Assembly (NCBI GenBank): GCA_016165875.1
Contig: JABBOT010000004.1
Coordinates: 21,420,007 to 21,484,006, forward strand
Origin: Acanthopleura granulata
Taxonomy: Eukaryota > Mollusca > Polyplacophora > Chitonida > Chitonidae
Reading direction: 5' to 3'
Length of the DNA: 64,000 nucleotides
Part shown: piece after piece, positions 1 through 13,700 of the stretch
Layout: each line of letters starts with the position of its first letter
Numbering within the stretch: the first letter of the stretch is position 1
The notes under the pieces: model-generated
The model's input: the letters and a program-made list of their open reading frames with translations, nothing else
Databases searched by the model: none
What the model was told of the DNA's origin: nothing
Made by a program: the position numbers and the translations under genes

Positions 1-1844
1 CAGGTTTAGATAAAAGGCAAAAGTAAGCATCCGCCCTTCGCACTTGACACTGCAGGCGGACAAGAGAGATGGGCTCAAGCATGCGCCCTCATTGCTCTTG
101 TGCCAGCTGAGTACGTCGAGAGCAAACGCTGTATCCGTGTAGGTAAACGCTGTATCAGTGTAGGCAAACGCTGGCATATAGTAAAGTATGATGCCACTAC
201 AATGAGTTGCCCGGCTCTGGAAGCTCCGAGAATTCAGATTGCCGCTGAAGAATTGTACCGGTAGGCCATTTCTGGACACAACGAGTCACTATTAATGTCA
301 TCTGATTAAAGGCAATTTTCGCCGTCACTGAATATCAGAACGAAACCCATCATTTTTACAATGCTGGGGCATTGTCACTTTTGTCAAAGATCAGAAGTTG
401 CCCAGATTGATAGTCTTTCTTCCGAGGTTAAACGATTGACTACACGTCATCTTATATGAAGAGTTCCCTGGAACACTGAATGATTATGGATTACAACGGC
501 ACGTTGGCAATATTTAAACCACATGGCGGCGACCCTGCATTACTGGAAACTGTTTCTAACATGTTACCAGCTTTATTTACTATTATATATATTAAAATTG
601 ACACAGTTATTTCGTTGGAATCTGTTTTTTAGGTTCTTTTGAAGGCAAATCTTACGCCTATCGACTTGGAACGCCGATGCCTCCATGGTTTACGAGTGAA
701 TTACAATGTCAGAGTTAATTGACGCTTGAACTGGGATGAACACGCACAAGGAAATATTTAATATAAAATATCATTTTATTTTCGAAAGGGTTTTAACTGT
801 CAAAAAAATCTTCTTCTTCACATGCTAATGCTGACAGATTTGGACTTTGGAGTGCTTTACTGTAATTGTCGCCATGCTTCAGAACGAGGCGTAAAAAGCA
901 TGTTCCCCAGAAGAGTTCAAACCTTTCAGTTTCAAGCTCCTTAGGTCTAGACATCATCCAAAATCATGGCCTGTAACTGTACAGCAGGAGAAGAGGAATT
1001 TTAGTTTTTGTGGTGTTGTTCCAGCAATAAGAGAAATTGTGATGGAAATTTCCTCGTTGTAAGCAAGTGAACATTGAAGAGCATGTTCAAAATATTTTAG
1101 AAAACTCATTAATAAATTTTTTTTTTTTATTTGATCGATGTACGAAGCCGCTTGTAAGAATATTTGACTTTTACGAACCAAACCAAGTGCAGATTTGAAT
1201 TTGAAAATAAAATGACAAATGTATTGATTTTTAGGCTCACCCAAGTCATCCAATGCAAATCATTGATATGTTTACTTTGATATTATCATTCAACGAATAC
1301 TACAAACAAAAAGATATGTTGTTGAGCACATCCATTTTGGTTGTATACACAACGCATATTTCAACGACTGAAAAGTTACTAAATTGACAGTAGGGATTAA
1401 GTAAAACTAAACAATGTTCATAACATTATATCGGACACACAGATGAATTCAGATAAATGTGTTATTGAATACAAAACGATATCACACCAGTACCAATATA
1501 TTTACATCATTCACTGACATCTTGCACAGCTAGCTTCAGTAGGAGCTCCTGGCCTAGAGGAGTCACCACTGTGGTGTGTTTGCTGGTACCCTGGCGAGAA
1601 CAACTTTCAGCTTACAAACGAGAACTTCAAACGTACAAAATGGCTCACTGTTGGAAGCCATTTTGAAATGTTTCGTAACCTTCTCTTGGTCCCGAAAATG
1701 TAACAGAACTCTGGATTGGAAAACATCCTGAAAACTAAGACGTTTTCAATGTCGATTGTAGGTTGCAATACAAATCTTCATTATACAACCGAGATGGGCA
1801 TAAAATTTTTTGTTTCGGTCAATTCGATTTGAAAAAGTCGAACC
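1..1844. other. Intergenic DNA, no gene seen
   Basis: AT-rich, with only short chance open frames. About 2.5 tandem copies of a ~22-bp unit (taggtaaacgctgtatcagtg) lie at about 124-172. Confidence 0.5.
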
Positions 1845-2062
1845 GGCATTGGAGCCGTCTTGTAGGATTAACGCTGTTTGGGCAAGACGTGAATGGGTGT
1901 TCTCGCAAACTAAAACTTTAAAGACGTGATTCCTGCTTGTCGGTAAAACAAGAACAACAATCCAAGGTATAGCGACTATCGGTCAGGTCTTTTTAGTGTT
2001 ATTTTGCGTTAGTTTGGAAGAGCACCCAAACAGCGTCCATCTCGCGAGACGGCTCCAATGCC
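1845..2062. mobile_element. MITE-like inverted-repeat element A
   Basis: The outer arms 1845-1860 and 2047-2062 are a perfect 16-bp inverted repeat (ggcattggagccgtct). A second matched block, acgctgtttggg / cccaaacagcgt, lies inside after a 10-base mismatch, so the arms span about 39 bp. No coding sequence is inside. A related element lies at 57,827-58,027. Confidence 0.65.
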
Positions 2063-2111
2063 GCACATAGGTAAGTTTTCGTGACACGAGCGCAGACTTC
2101 ATCGAAAGCCG

Positions 2112-2137
2112 TTTTTTTTTTTTTTTTTTTTTTTTTT
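2112..2137. repeat. Poly(T) tract
   Basis: 26 T residues, next to the retroelement relic (poly(A) on the minus strand). Confidence 0.7.
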
Positions 2138-2159
2138 GAGTACAGGTGATGGACTCAGG

Positions 2160-2971
2160 GTTGCGATGAATGTCTGAATTTTAAAATAACTCCATCTGGA
2201 TGGACTAAATGTGGTGTTCATAAGTTTACAATGAGACGCTTTTTACTGGAGTACTTTCCCACTGCTATTCCCATGGGATTAATTCGGAATACTGGACATG
2301 GTATTTCATGGACGGGCCCTGTCACAAAGACATTGTCTAACTCGTACTGTAAAAGTCTGTTAACTGTTTCAGAGTGATCTAACTGACAGGAGGTTGTTTC
2401 AAATTTTCGATGACACAATGCTGAAAATTGGTACCTTGGAGTCAAATGCATGCCTCACGCCTTGCAGTAGACGGTCACATAACTCAGAATGAGGACAACC
2501 TTCCAGTTCTGAAACTAGATTTTTAACATTTATTGTCAAATAAATGGCCATCTATTCCCTTGAAAATTCACAAGATAAGCTAGTCTTGGCCTGTTCAAAG
2601 ACTGCCTCTCTCTGCTGGATGTGTTCAGACATGTGGTAACACGATGATCTCCCTTGCACCCTTGCAAATATGGGAGAATTGACACCAAGACGACCAGCAC
2701 TCGGGATAGTTAAAGCAATTGCAGATGTCTTTTCCTTGGTGGAAAAAAGTAATTTAAACAGGTCTGCACTGTTGAGTAATCACCTTGGACTGCCTGCATG
2801 CGATTGGATGTCTGGACAGAACTTCGTTGAACGAACCACACTGTAGCAGATCTTACAAGTTTGCATATTCTGCCGCGCAAACAATGTCGTGAAAAGCTTT
2901 CTGTTTCTTATCGACCAGTCGATCAGAATGTTGTGTTTTTCAAGAAGTGCAGCAGATCGAGCAGAAAACAA
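2160..2971 (-). pseudogene. Degenerate retrotransposon fragment (gag-like knuckle plus reverse transcriptase N-terminus)
   Basis: On the minus strand, a 63-codon open segment (2971-2780) has a zinc-knuckle-like CKICYSVVRSTKFCP. The next stretch, GRSSCYHMSEHIQQ, is typical of gag-like proteins of DIRS-type elements. Around 2530-2400 the pattern ELCDRLLQGVRHAFDS appears. After a change of frame, 2360-2218 carries FRINPMGIAVGKYSSKK, then RLIVNL, the palm-entry block of reverse transcriptases in such elements. Stops and at least one frameshift break it, so it is a dead relic. The class (DIRS-like) is recalled from family resemblance and is not certain. Confidence 0.6.
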
Positions 2972-2989
2972 CTTGTGATAGTCATAGAG

Positions 2990-4624
2990 TGTTCTGCTTC
3001 TCTCTCACATGTTAACTGCTTCATTCACTATATATATCTAATTTCTTACACATTCTTTTTGGAACTGTTGTTGTTGGTTGGTTCTTGCGACCACTGATTA
3101 GAAACGCCCATTAGTCTATGGGTGGTGTGCGAAGGTCAGGCTTACAATAATTGATCATAAGGACACCATCACAATCATCAGGTCCAGCTTAACCAGATTG
3201 ACAGGGGTTAGCTTTATTAACCTAACAAGGCAATACATAACCTCTTCCAAACAGCTCAAGCCTCCTAAAATTATGTGGAGGTCTATCCAAAGGCAGCTGG
3301 TTCAACCAACCATCCCCATTGTCCACATGTGCTTAAATGCCATTATACATCATGATAAAACACATCAAATATTCAAGGATAGCATTACTTTCAGTTACAT
3401 TCCTGATTTATTTGTTTCATTCCTTTGGTATATTCAGAAAATATACAAGGCATTAACAATTGAGTATTTGAATGTTATTTATGTTTTATTCATTTAATTA
3501 GCAGCAAATTGGACAGGTAAATACAAGCAATAAGAAATTATACCGCTGAAAACAACGGGTTATTTTTTTGCAAAGGCAGGTGCGGAATGTTACATTAAAA
3601 AAACAGAAGGACTTCATTTGCAAATATGTATATGAATGTATAAGATAAATAGAACCATAAAATAATGCCCCGGCATCCATGTGAATTTCTTTTTTTTTTT
3701 TTTTTTTCATTTTTTGCGTTTAATAAGGTTTGGGGGGGAGAGATCCGCCAAATACAACCAGCATCAGTGCAACATTGAAACAAGTACATATATATATATA
3801 AAAATGAAACTAACCATGCAGCCTGCCATGCTTTCACATAAAAACAAAACAAAGGACCAACTAAAAGTACACGTGTATATCTCATACATAGAAGGCTGTT
3901 GTACAAATAAAAACTAACAATTACATTAAACATGATCACTAATTATGAAGTATGTGATTATTTGTTTGATTGACTTGTTTATACTCATTAGCTGGAACAG
4001 TTAATTTCAGCTGACAAACACAGAAGCCAATTTTTCTAGGGTATTTGTTACGACTGCTGAGACATAGCAAGTAACAGCAGTCTTTTGTCACAAAAATGCA
4101 CTGGTATGGATGGTGAATTATACACTCTAGCAAAGCCAGTGAACTCAATCATAAATGTACGTTCTGAACAAAAGGGCTTATTTTGAAATTATAACAGACA
4201 TCTTTTCACTTCACACTCTGCACCATTACATGCCCTATACAAATGGCATTTGGAATCTTCCAACACATTTTATTTACATGGAATGCATTTCTGCACAGCA
4301 AAACGATCATGATATCATAAAATATGTTCAGGACAACTAAGCTTTAAGCCACATGCAATCAGACATCAACTCTATTACAACTATCATATTGCATTGGGTT
4401 TAATTGTGTTGAACAGTGCAATCAGGATCAGCTCCAAGAATCAAGCATGATGACCTTGTGGTAATAACAAGATGAAGGCACATCATTTTCAGGGTATATG
4501 TAGGTCACCAGAAGACCTTACTTGAAAAAAAGAAAGTCTCCTCTAAATAATGATTCAGTCCAGTACATCCACAAAACACAGTGCTGGCATAGAATTGAAT
4601 TCCTTTTTCAGGATCATAACATTA
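2990..4624 (-). other. 3' flank / 3' UTR of the giant gene
   Basis: No further coding sequence was supported. It holds poly(T) at 3691-3707, an AT dinucleotide run near 3788 and candidate poly(A) signals. The open frames here are short and unconserved in appearance. Confidence 0.4.
4269..4274 (-). terminator. Candidate poly(A) signal of the PH/actin-like gene
   Basis: AATAAA on the minus strand about 350 nt past the stop codon. Other AATAAA copies lie at 3490-3485 and 3412-3407. Which is used cannot be told from sequence. Confidence 0.3.
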
Positions 4625-4774
4625 TTAAGAAGGTATGTGCCATTTCTTCAATTCTTTGACTCCGTTCTTTATCCAGTCTTCTTTTGAAATGCAGGTCTGC
4701 TGGAATAAATCCTGGGCAGCAAGTGTACATCCACCGATGAAGGCTGCATGATATCGCTGAGGAGAGGCATGGAC
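4625..4774 (-). CDS. PH/actin-like gene last exon (C-terminus, stop)
   Basis: 49 codons plus TAA. ASPQRYHAAFIGGCTLAA aligns with actin PPERKYSVWIGGSILAS, and FQQTCISKEDW with FQQMWISKQEY. The protein ends KKWHIPS rather than actin's KCF. The acceptor is gtcttttaatag. Confidence 0.9.
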   Translation of the reverse strand, partial: VHASPQRYHAAFIGGCTLAAQDLFQQTCISKEDWIKNGVKELKKWHIPS

Positions 4775-7700
4775 CTATTAAAAGACAGCAATTATGCAGA
4801 GATTATGATTTATTTAATTATTTCATGCCGTACTCTAGAATATTTCATTGGTCAAAGCCACGACCATCCCCAAATTGCTGGCAGACCTCCCCACGTACGG
4901 CCAGAGAGGAACAGGAAATATGAATCATTAATATCTCTGACATAATTAATTAATTAATTTGTGTACTGTTGAAACAAGAGCTTTCCAAGGATTTGTCTAG
5001 TTACTATAATACCTGACATCACTGGGAACATTGCTCACAAGCATTCAGAAGATATAGCACTACTGAGTATTTAATATAAATGTTCCATCTGATAATATCC
5101 ATATGACCTTGCAAAATGTGTCAAGGTCAAAATCAAGATCAGCAACTTCTTGCGGACAATGTTAAAGCAATATGTGCATATGTAGTATATTTTTGGTAAA
5201 TCTAACTTCAATAGTCAGGGGCTCATCAGACATACAAATGGACTGTTGCCAACTGCAAAGATGATCCTCTCGAATGTCATCACAGTGTATAAAGTAAAAA
5301 AACACAAATTTACACCACCCAATTTACAATTGTGCTATCAAGATCTGAGATGCATGGATGCCTAAAAGACAGTCTAAATGAATCGGACATTTACCTGAAT
5401 GGTGAGGCCTGGAGGAACAAGCTTGGTTATTTCCAGTTCCAGCCGCTCTGCGAAACCCGCCAACAATGTGACTCCACCGGAGAGGAAGATAGAACGGCAC
5501 ATCTCCCTGCGGTTGTCCATCGGGCATTCAATGATGGCCTTGTGCACCAGTTTGTGAAGACTTGGAAAGTCTGTTCCCCAAATGTTGGTGTCAAAAAAGC
5601 CTTCGGCACTTCTGAAGCAGCTCTCATCATGGGTTACCTCCCTTTAAAAGTGAACGTATACTTATTTGAGAGCATGAAAATACATGTCTACTTATTTGAT
5701 TGCTGTTTAATATCATACTGAAGAGTTTTCCCCATACATGACAGATTGCTTTTAATGCTGGAGAAATTTGAAAGGCAGGACAATGGAAGCAGAGAGAATG
5801 TTGAAAATTCCACAGCTGAGACTAGGTACAAGTCTTGGGTATCCCAAGACTACAAAGTTCATGCAGGTGTTCAAAATTTACTCTGTTTTATGACCACAGC
5901 ATCCTGTACAGATATAACTCTAAGGTTCCAGTGGCAACATATTTATAGTGATTCTTCATGAGAAAGCCACTGAACCGCATGTATTGCAGTGAACTGACAC
6001 CCAGCTAACCATTACTTGCCTAATCCGTCAATTCTGTGTGCTAATAGAAACCAGGGAAATACCAAGAATGCTGATTTTAAAGTCTACAGGGCAGTGTTCA
6101 TGCAGCAAATTCCTCGATTTTCCGGGCCATTTTAAGACAGGGCATTTTCCATAACTAGTTACCAGTTCACTGAACCTCTGTGTATTGCTTTTCACTTCTT
6201 TTGCTATCGTCTGACCATCAGTGATTTGCAAATACAGGTATTTTACATTCACCTGTTAACAAATTAAAATCTTGCCTCACTTTATATATCAAAAATTGGC
6301 AAAACCAACACTAGCAGTCTATGAACAGTTTGGAAATGTTTTTGTCAATTTCCACAACTTCCAAAGAAATATGACGTGCATAAAAATTTCGTGACTCTGA
6401 AGGACTGGAAATTTTAATTTCAAATTCCTTGAATTTTTTCAAGCATTTCCTAGGCCATATATAAAACCACAGGAGATATAATTTGATTTCATCTTGAGCT
6501 TGGTCGCTTACAATGTATATGCTCTTATCCCTCAGTCACATCAGTCGGGTCTATTGGGAAAATTTACAATTGATTTCTTACTTTTGTAAATACATCACTA
6601 ACTTTAAACTCATGTCCTGATTATCCAGCACTGAAACTATACTGGAATCATATAACAGAGAATACTACAGGTAAAAGTAGTTCGTGCAATAAACCATCTG
6701 GAATACAGGGATCATATACCAGAGAATACTACAGATAAAGTAGTCTGTGCAATAAACCATCTGTTTGCAAACACTTACGAATATGTTCCTTCCGGCAAAC
6801 CAAAGTTCTTCAGAGAAACTGTTTTAGAAAAGCTTCGTGGGTTCTCTTGAAACTGTTTCATTTCTTCATTGAAGACACGAGGAACATAACAGGTCTGTGT
6901 GAGTAACAAATAGAAAAGATCATGATTATAGTAAAGTGCATTTAGCGTATAATATTTTTTTGTACATCCAGTAATTCCCATTATCAGCTAAGAATCAATC
7001 AGCTTTAGTCTATTTTATCATACATTCCTTTGACTACTGTTATGTTTTTTGTATTTGATTTGTATTTCTTTTTAGTATATTGTGTAAATGTTTGTGTGGG
7101 TTATTGATGTAAGGATGGGCCTAACGGAAGATCAGTAATACACTGACTGAGCTGTATAACCCATCGTCATCATAGTCATCAATCATCATCATCATCATCA
7201 TTATTATTATTATTATAATAATATTTATTGGTCAAAATTTTACAACCCAAAGTCATACTTAAAAATCTGTAACATTAAATTCAGGGACAACAAAGAGAAG
7301 CTGTTAGCTGTCTATACAAAAATCACATCTAGTACTTTATGTTCATGGTTTCTGCAAAGGAATACTTTGCAAACTGGGTAAAGCTGAATATACAAGAAAT
7401 TCTAATGAGGTTCACCTTTTCCATGGTATGCCGGATTATAAGTCTTTCCACTTCACTGAAGAAATGGTAGTGTAGTCGGGTTAGTGACTGCTTAAGTGAA
7501 TCTGCCACCTTTTCCCCTCCAAATGGATGCCTGGTGACGCCTCCTTCCACAATATACCCTGCAAATTCATATTTGGTTTAAAAATGCAATTAAATCTGAT
7601 AAAACACAGTAAGTAAACTATACTTTTATAAACTAAATTCTGTCAATAATATTTCACCGTCATTCTAATTGAACATGCTAATTACTGTTTTTTGGGAGTT

Positions 7701-10700
7701 CTTTTTTTTTTAAACTCCTAACAAAATTTCTGCTATAACTCACAGGGGGAGTTCTTATTTTTTTAAACTCCTAACAAAATTTCTGCTATAACTCACATGC
7801 TCTTTGATAACAGTTACACAGTATGTGAAAGAAAAAAATCAGTCTGACATGACTTGATAAACAAGTTCTATCTTTTTATTTTTTTGGTTTCCTGACATGC
7901 AGGAATTCAGTTGCCACCTTGCCAAGTTCTTTGTGCACAAATCCATGACATTTAGACTCAGCAGTGGAGAGCCTCCTTCCAGGATTTAGCTCAGCCACAA
8001 AGGTCAAAGCTATCAGCTATAACCTGGGGCATGACATCATCCATGTAAACTGGTTGTCAGCACATGCAGTTATATATGTCTATACAAAGTTCCAAAGTTT
8101 TTCCTCCTGCAAAAAAGTAAATCCAATCTGCCACTTTATGTAACATACTACTTTACATAACTTATGTATGACTAGATATAAACTTGAGGATTTCACTATG
8201 TCATAATAAGACACAACTGTCTGGGGTCAGACATGAATGAACTGGTTTTATATCATCATCATGCCCAAAGAGTACACTGTACATACACAACCAGACATGC
8301 ACTTTCAGTTCAAGGCTGTTTTTCATATCATCAGTATATAACAGCCTGTTGATTTACAGTTAGAGAAGAATCAAGACTACTTACAAGTTGCTCACATTAT
8401 CATGAAGACACTTACATATTGTGCAAAACATTACCACATACCATCAGAGATAGGCAAAATATCAATTCTCTCTCCTACATCCACTATTATCCCAGAGGTG
8501 GCCTTGTAAGAGTACATTGCCAGGAGAGCTTGTGGGGCAATACACACCCCCTGGACGCCACACCGACGTGTCAAAACATCCATAATCTCGGCTTTCAGTT
8601 TGTCTGCTAACATCTGTGGGGTGCTCAGCAAAACCTAGGACAATGGAATCAGTGTAACAGCTTCTTTCAGTACAGCTCTCAGGTAAATAAAATTAATATT
8701 TCCTCCTCTTGCACATCGGAATAATAGAACAATGATAAAGTTCAAAGTAATGAATTATACAACACACAGACATTCTTTGCATCAAAACCTAAGTGTAGCA
8801 ATTTATTTATTTGACTGTTGTTTAATGCAATGCTCAAGAATTTTCGACTTGTATGAAGGTGGTCAATTTTATGGGTGGAGCAAACTGGAGGACATATGTA
8901 AGCTTGGCAATTTATTACCAGCTTTTCCTTGTGATGCCCAGATATGCGAACTATATTGATAGATGGCAATGGTATAGAATGAATTAACATTTGCCTAAAT
9001 ACCCACAAAAGCACTGTCAACTGCATACTATCAAGAAGGCCTCACAAACAGTGAGGTTATCCACACATGCCAAGTCCACAGCCGAAACCGAACCTACATC
9101 TTGTGTGTCCTAAACACTGAAAGGCAGCCACCTTAATGACTCATCTATAGCCTCCTGCAACAACATAGCAATTCTGGTACTTACCCAGTAAGACTTGCTA
9201 TCAACCTTCAAGTCAGAAAATATCTTGTCAAATATATGTGGCAGTAGACTCATGTCGATGTTAAACTGCAAATGAAAAAGAAACAAGTTTATACTGAGTG
9301 CTCTGACATGGGCTACTTGGAAGATTTTGGTATTAAATTAGTAAAACAAACAGCAGACAGATTGTTAAAGTAAAAGACAGTTGATGACTGAGGCACTGTT
9401 CATTGTAAAAAAAATTACAAATTCTCTTTTGAATGCAAAAACCTGTTTGAATTTGTATGAATTCATTTGAAGTGTCGAGTACGTAGCTGCCCACTGAGTA
9501 TCTTGAGGTGCCCATGATTTTTAATCTTATGAGATATAGATGAATCAGAGAGCTAGGAGATATCAGCTGTCTATAAGCTGTGACATAAGTGTTCTGAGTT
9601 GACTGTCAATGTAACATGAAATAACATAAGGACAGCACACTATTTTAATGTTATACATTTCAATTATTACATGTGTCAAGAACACTGCTAAGTATTTCCT
9701 GTTTCTTGATCATTTTATGTTATAAATTACATACAGTTTCAATGACAACCCTAGCGGCATACTACTGTCTCAGGTGAGAAGAGTGTTCCACACATGGAAC
9801 AATAATATCACAGCTCACACAGAATGGCTGCGTTTTATGCTAGCTGATGGAGCACGGTCCAATACCAATTTCCACCGTTGTAGTAGCAGTTAGAAAAAAT
9901 ACTTCGCCAAAACAGACATAATACTGTCCAACCTTTTTCACCAGCTTAACTTTGAATATGCACTGTCTTTCACTTTAACAGAGGAGAAATGCTGTTACAT
10001 GTATTAAAAATATGACTAGTCCCTAATGCAAAGCAAGAAGAAACCGACTGCAAAATTGCGACTCGAAATGGATAACTAAAAACTTCAATCTAGTACAGAA
10101 TGTAGTCCATCTGGATTCTGAAAAAGATGGTGTAGAAGTAACTGATGACTCAAAAGAGATGGCGTCCCTAGCAAATCACTAAGCACTGTAAGGAATTGTT
10201 AATTTAATTATTTTTTCAAAGCATTTGAAATAGAAGGTGCATAATGGAAAAAATGCTTTCACAAATGTCAACTTGTTATTTTATAATACTGATTGTGATG
10301 AGAGCCATTCTATATCAAAAACTTTCCATGTATGTTGTTATTTTTTGCTTGAAAAACAAATCAATAAATGTACACTTGCATGTAGGTGGAGTTTTTCCAC
10401 TAAAAATGGCGTTCACTCCAAATTTCACCCAGTTCAAAAAGAGAAAGCACAGCCATCCTTTCTGCATGGCTAAATTTTTTGTTCTTTTCGCCAACTATGG
10501 TTTTGCCATTGTGATAACACAAACAATACATTACAGTTCAATCAAGGCAAACTTTTATGTGACTACATTTAATGTCTCAATAAAAAATCAGCAAACTTTA
10601 CATTTCTCACATTTATAATATCACAAGCCAAAACCAGTTAAACTGCTACATTTAAAAAGGTAAAATGTTAATATAAAATTAAAACACAAACAATTCTGCA

Positions 10701-13700
10701 AAACAATATAACAGGCCACGCACTGATGAGACAAGAAAAGGGGAAGAAGCAAGCATGTGCTGACTGGGGATACATGCACAACTTGTGCAACTGAGAAACC
10801 AAGAAAGAGAAAAAGCAGGTGGGATTTGGGTAAAACAATGAATGACAAAACAAGAGGACAATTAATGGTGTAAAGTGGCATCACTTACTGGGTACAACTT
10901 TGGAATTACTGGCTTAATCATAACACCAAAGTCTAGACACGCTTTGAAATACTCTCATAATTGATGAACCCATTCAAAGATTTATGTGGAAAAATTTTCA
11001 CAGCATTTGATTTTAGATGAAACTACTTGCACACACATGGAAGTTATAATGTAAGTATAGAGACTTGCATAAAACTAGTTTATAATTTACATTCCACATT
11101 AAATAAGAGAAAAGGATAAATCAGGCAAGGTGGTTTTTAAACCTGATCTGGATGAAATCAAAATGAATTTGCAAATTTGACAATACCTGAAGTAGTTAAG
11201 AGAGAAATAGCAAATCAGAATAAAGGTTATTAAAATACAAAATTTTTACAAGTCTCTTGCTAGTTTTCAAACTTGATCTAAGATTACACAGAATGAAACT
11301 ATTCACAACATTTTATCATATTAAAAAAAAACAAAAAAAAAATTTCATTTCATGATTCAAAGAAGCCAATGACCAAAGAAAATCACAGAATTCATTAAAT
11401 ATGCAAAACTTATGTACTGGGCTTTCTTCAAACTTCTTCTACATGTCCACAAATGAACCTGCACATAAACCTCTGGTGTTGTTATTACACTGAAACCAAA
11501 GCATGATAGAGCAGCATATCCCAATTAATATTCCTCTCTATTTCCGAAAGCATAGGACAAAAAACATTACTGTGTGCACACTCATTCCTAATGTAAGCAC
11601 ATGAAGAACACATTGATGGTGAAAGGTGATCACAAAAGTAAAATGGTACACTAGACAAACGAAATGCAAATGTGCTGACAACTGAAAATGAAAATGTGGA
11701 CACACAACTACCAACTTACAGGAAGACTTTTCCCCTGCAATTGAAAAAAGAAGAATAGGCTGCTTGAATATAAAAGTTTGGTTATAGCAATGCATATGGT
11801 AAAGGAGTTTTAGTTCACATGCAAATAGAGGCTTTATAGGTTGTACTGGACACATGTAATGATGAAATGCATGGTATATCAATTCATTATCCATCTTACA
11901 TGTACCTTTATCCTAGAACCTCTACATTCAGCATTAAGAAAAGTGAAAGCATTGAGGATTTTAAAACACTCTAGGAAAAAAACTGCATTATACAGAATAG
12001 TTGAGACATAGTTTCTCACTATCAAAGATCTTGCAGTTCATGAGGACATTTTTTCAAAATGATCTAATACAAGATCTTGTCAGTGAGGCTGATAGAAGCT
12101 AGAAGGATAGTGCACAAAGTTAGCAAGTGAGATATTTGTCTGTTGTCATTCTTTTATTACATAATTACTTGCTATTGATTCTATAAACTCATGTACAGAA
12201 TATATATCAAACAACATCCTTAAAAGTTGAATCCTACTTGGACCCATGTTTAAAACTTAAACTATCAATGGTATATTTATTGATAGTTTCAGAAACATAG
12301 ACATTAAATTCTATGATTAGTATTTTAACATGCTCTAGATTGAAGGATTTTATATGAATGTACAAATCTTAACATTTACATTTCCCAATGTTGGGAAATG
12401 ATGAACTACAGTTGGGTGAGTGACATGTATATTTCGTAGGAAAGAAACCAGAAAGATCCTGTAGAAGAAAAAAACTTACCTTTTTGTTGTACCCAATAAC
12501 CTCCCTGACTTAAAGCTGCAGTCATCAAGTTAAATCACATCTTAAAATGCCCTATGAAATGAATCAATCAAAAGATTTGAAATACATACCTTGTCCACTT
12601 TGACCGATGGCCTTATTGGGTAGTGAAGAGTAGACTGGTTCCTTATATCAGGGCGGTAAGCATCAAATCCCACCACAACCTCCCCACTGGATGTTTTCCT
12701 TGCTACAACTGTTGGGAAGAACACCTGTGGAAGGCTCGCTGAAAATGGAAGTTTATTATAAAAAAACCGGTTGCAGATGTATATATTTCACATGGTTATG
12801 CATTATCTAGCTTAGCCGTCTAAACTGTTAAATATTAATCATCTTTCAAAGGTTGGATGGATCCAAGGGTGACACCAAAGACAAAGCTTTCACTTCCAAC
12901 AGAAAGTTAGGAATACCGCCAAGCCTTTTTATAACATTTTAAACAGCAATGATGTGAATGTGAAAAAACTTGCCCCGGAAATAAAGACAAAAACAAATAT
13001 ATACCTTCTTTTCCTAGAATGCCAGCCCTGACAGATGCACTTCCAATATCAATGATCACAACTTTCTGGAAAGTACAAAGTACACGTTAGACAAACACAA
13101 ACTGGACGAGACTTATTAATTAATACACCTATTAATATACCAGAAATACAAACATTAAACATTTTGTATGAGAAGATTTCAACAATGCCACTGACAATCG
13201 TTTACTGAATGTAAAAGACTAACAATACTAGTAAGTGTCATTTTAAAGCAAACAGCTTACATTTAGCCAAAAATCCAGTTTGTATGTGAGCTATGTAACT
13301 TTTCAAACGAAATACCTTTGATGGGTGAGGTGGACTATTAAGAACAGGACGAACATGGACAGCCTTGACATTATCAGTAGTCTGCGACTCCAGTGAAACT
13401 CTCCAATTCTCAAAGTCATTTGGCGAAGGACATCGCACCATTAAGTAGTGACCACGCTGCAAACACAAGAATTCAGACTCTGTGAGACACTTGAATAAGT
13501 TCCTTAATACGATTCATATGTATCCTCAACACATCTAACATACATCTGTATATATGGTGCTCTAAAAAGGGGGAATAACTGTACATAAACTCTCATTTAA
13601 CTCCAACTGTAACTGCATTGCTCGAAATAATTAGGGGTCCACACAGGTCCCTGTGAGACACCTCTTGGAATCATTTGGATTATTATTGTTATTTTTTTAG

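Noticed and set aside
12258..12400. Two short perfect palindromes as regulatory hairpins or microRNA
   Set aside because: Stems of only 10 bp in an AT-rich intron are expected by chance and too short for a pre-miRNA.
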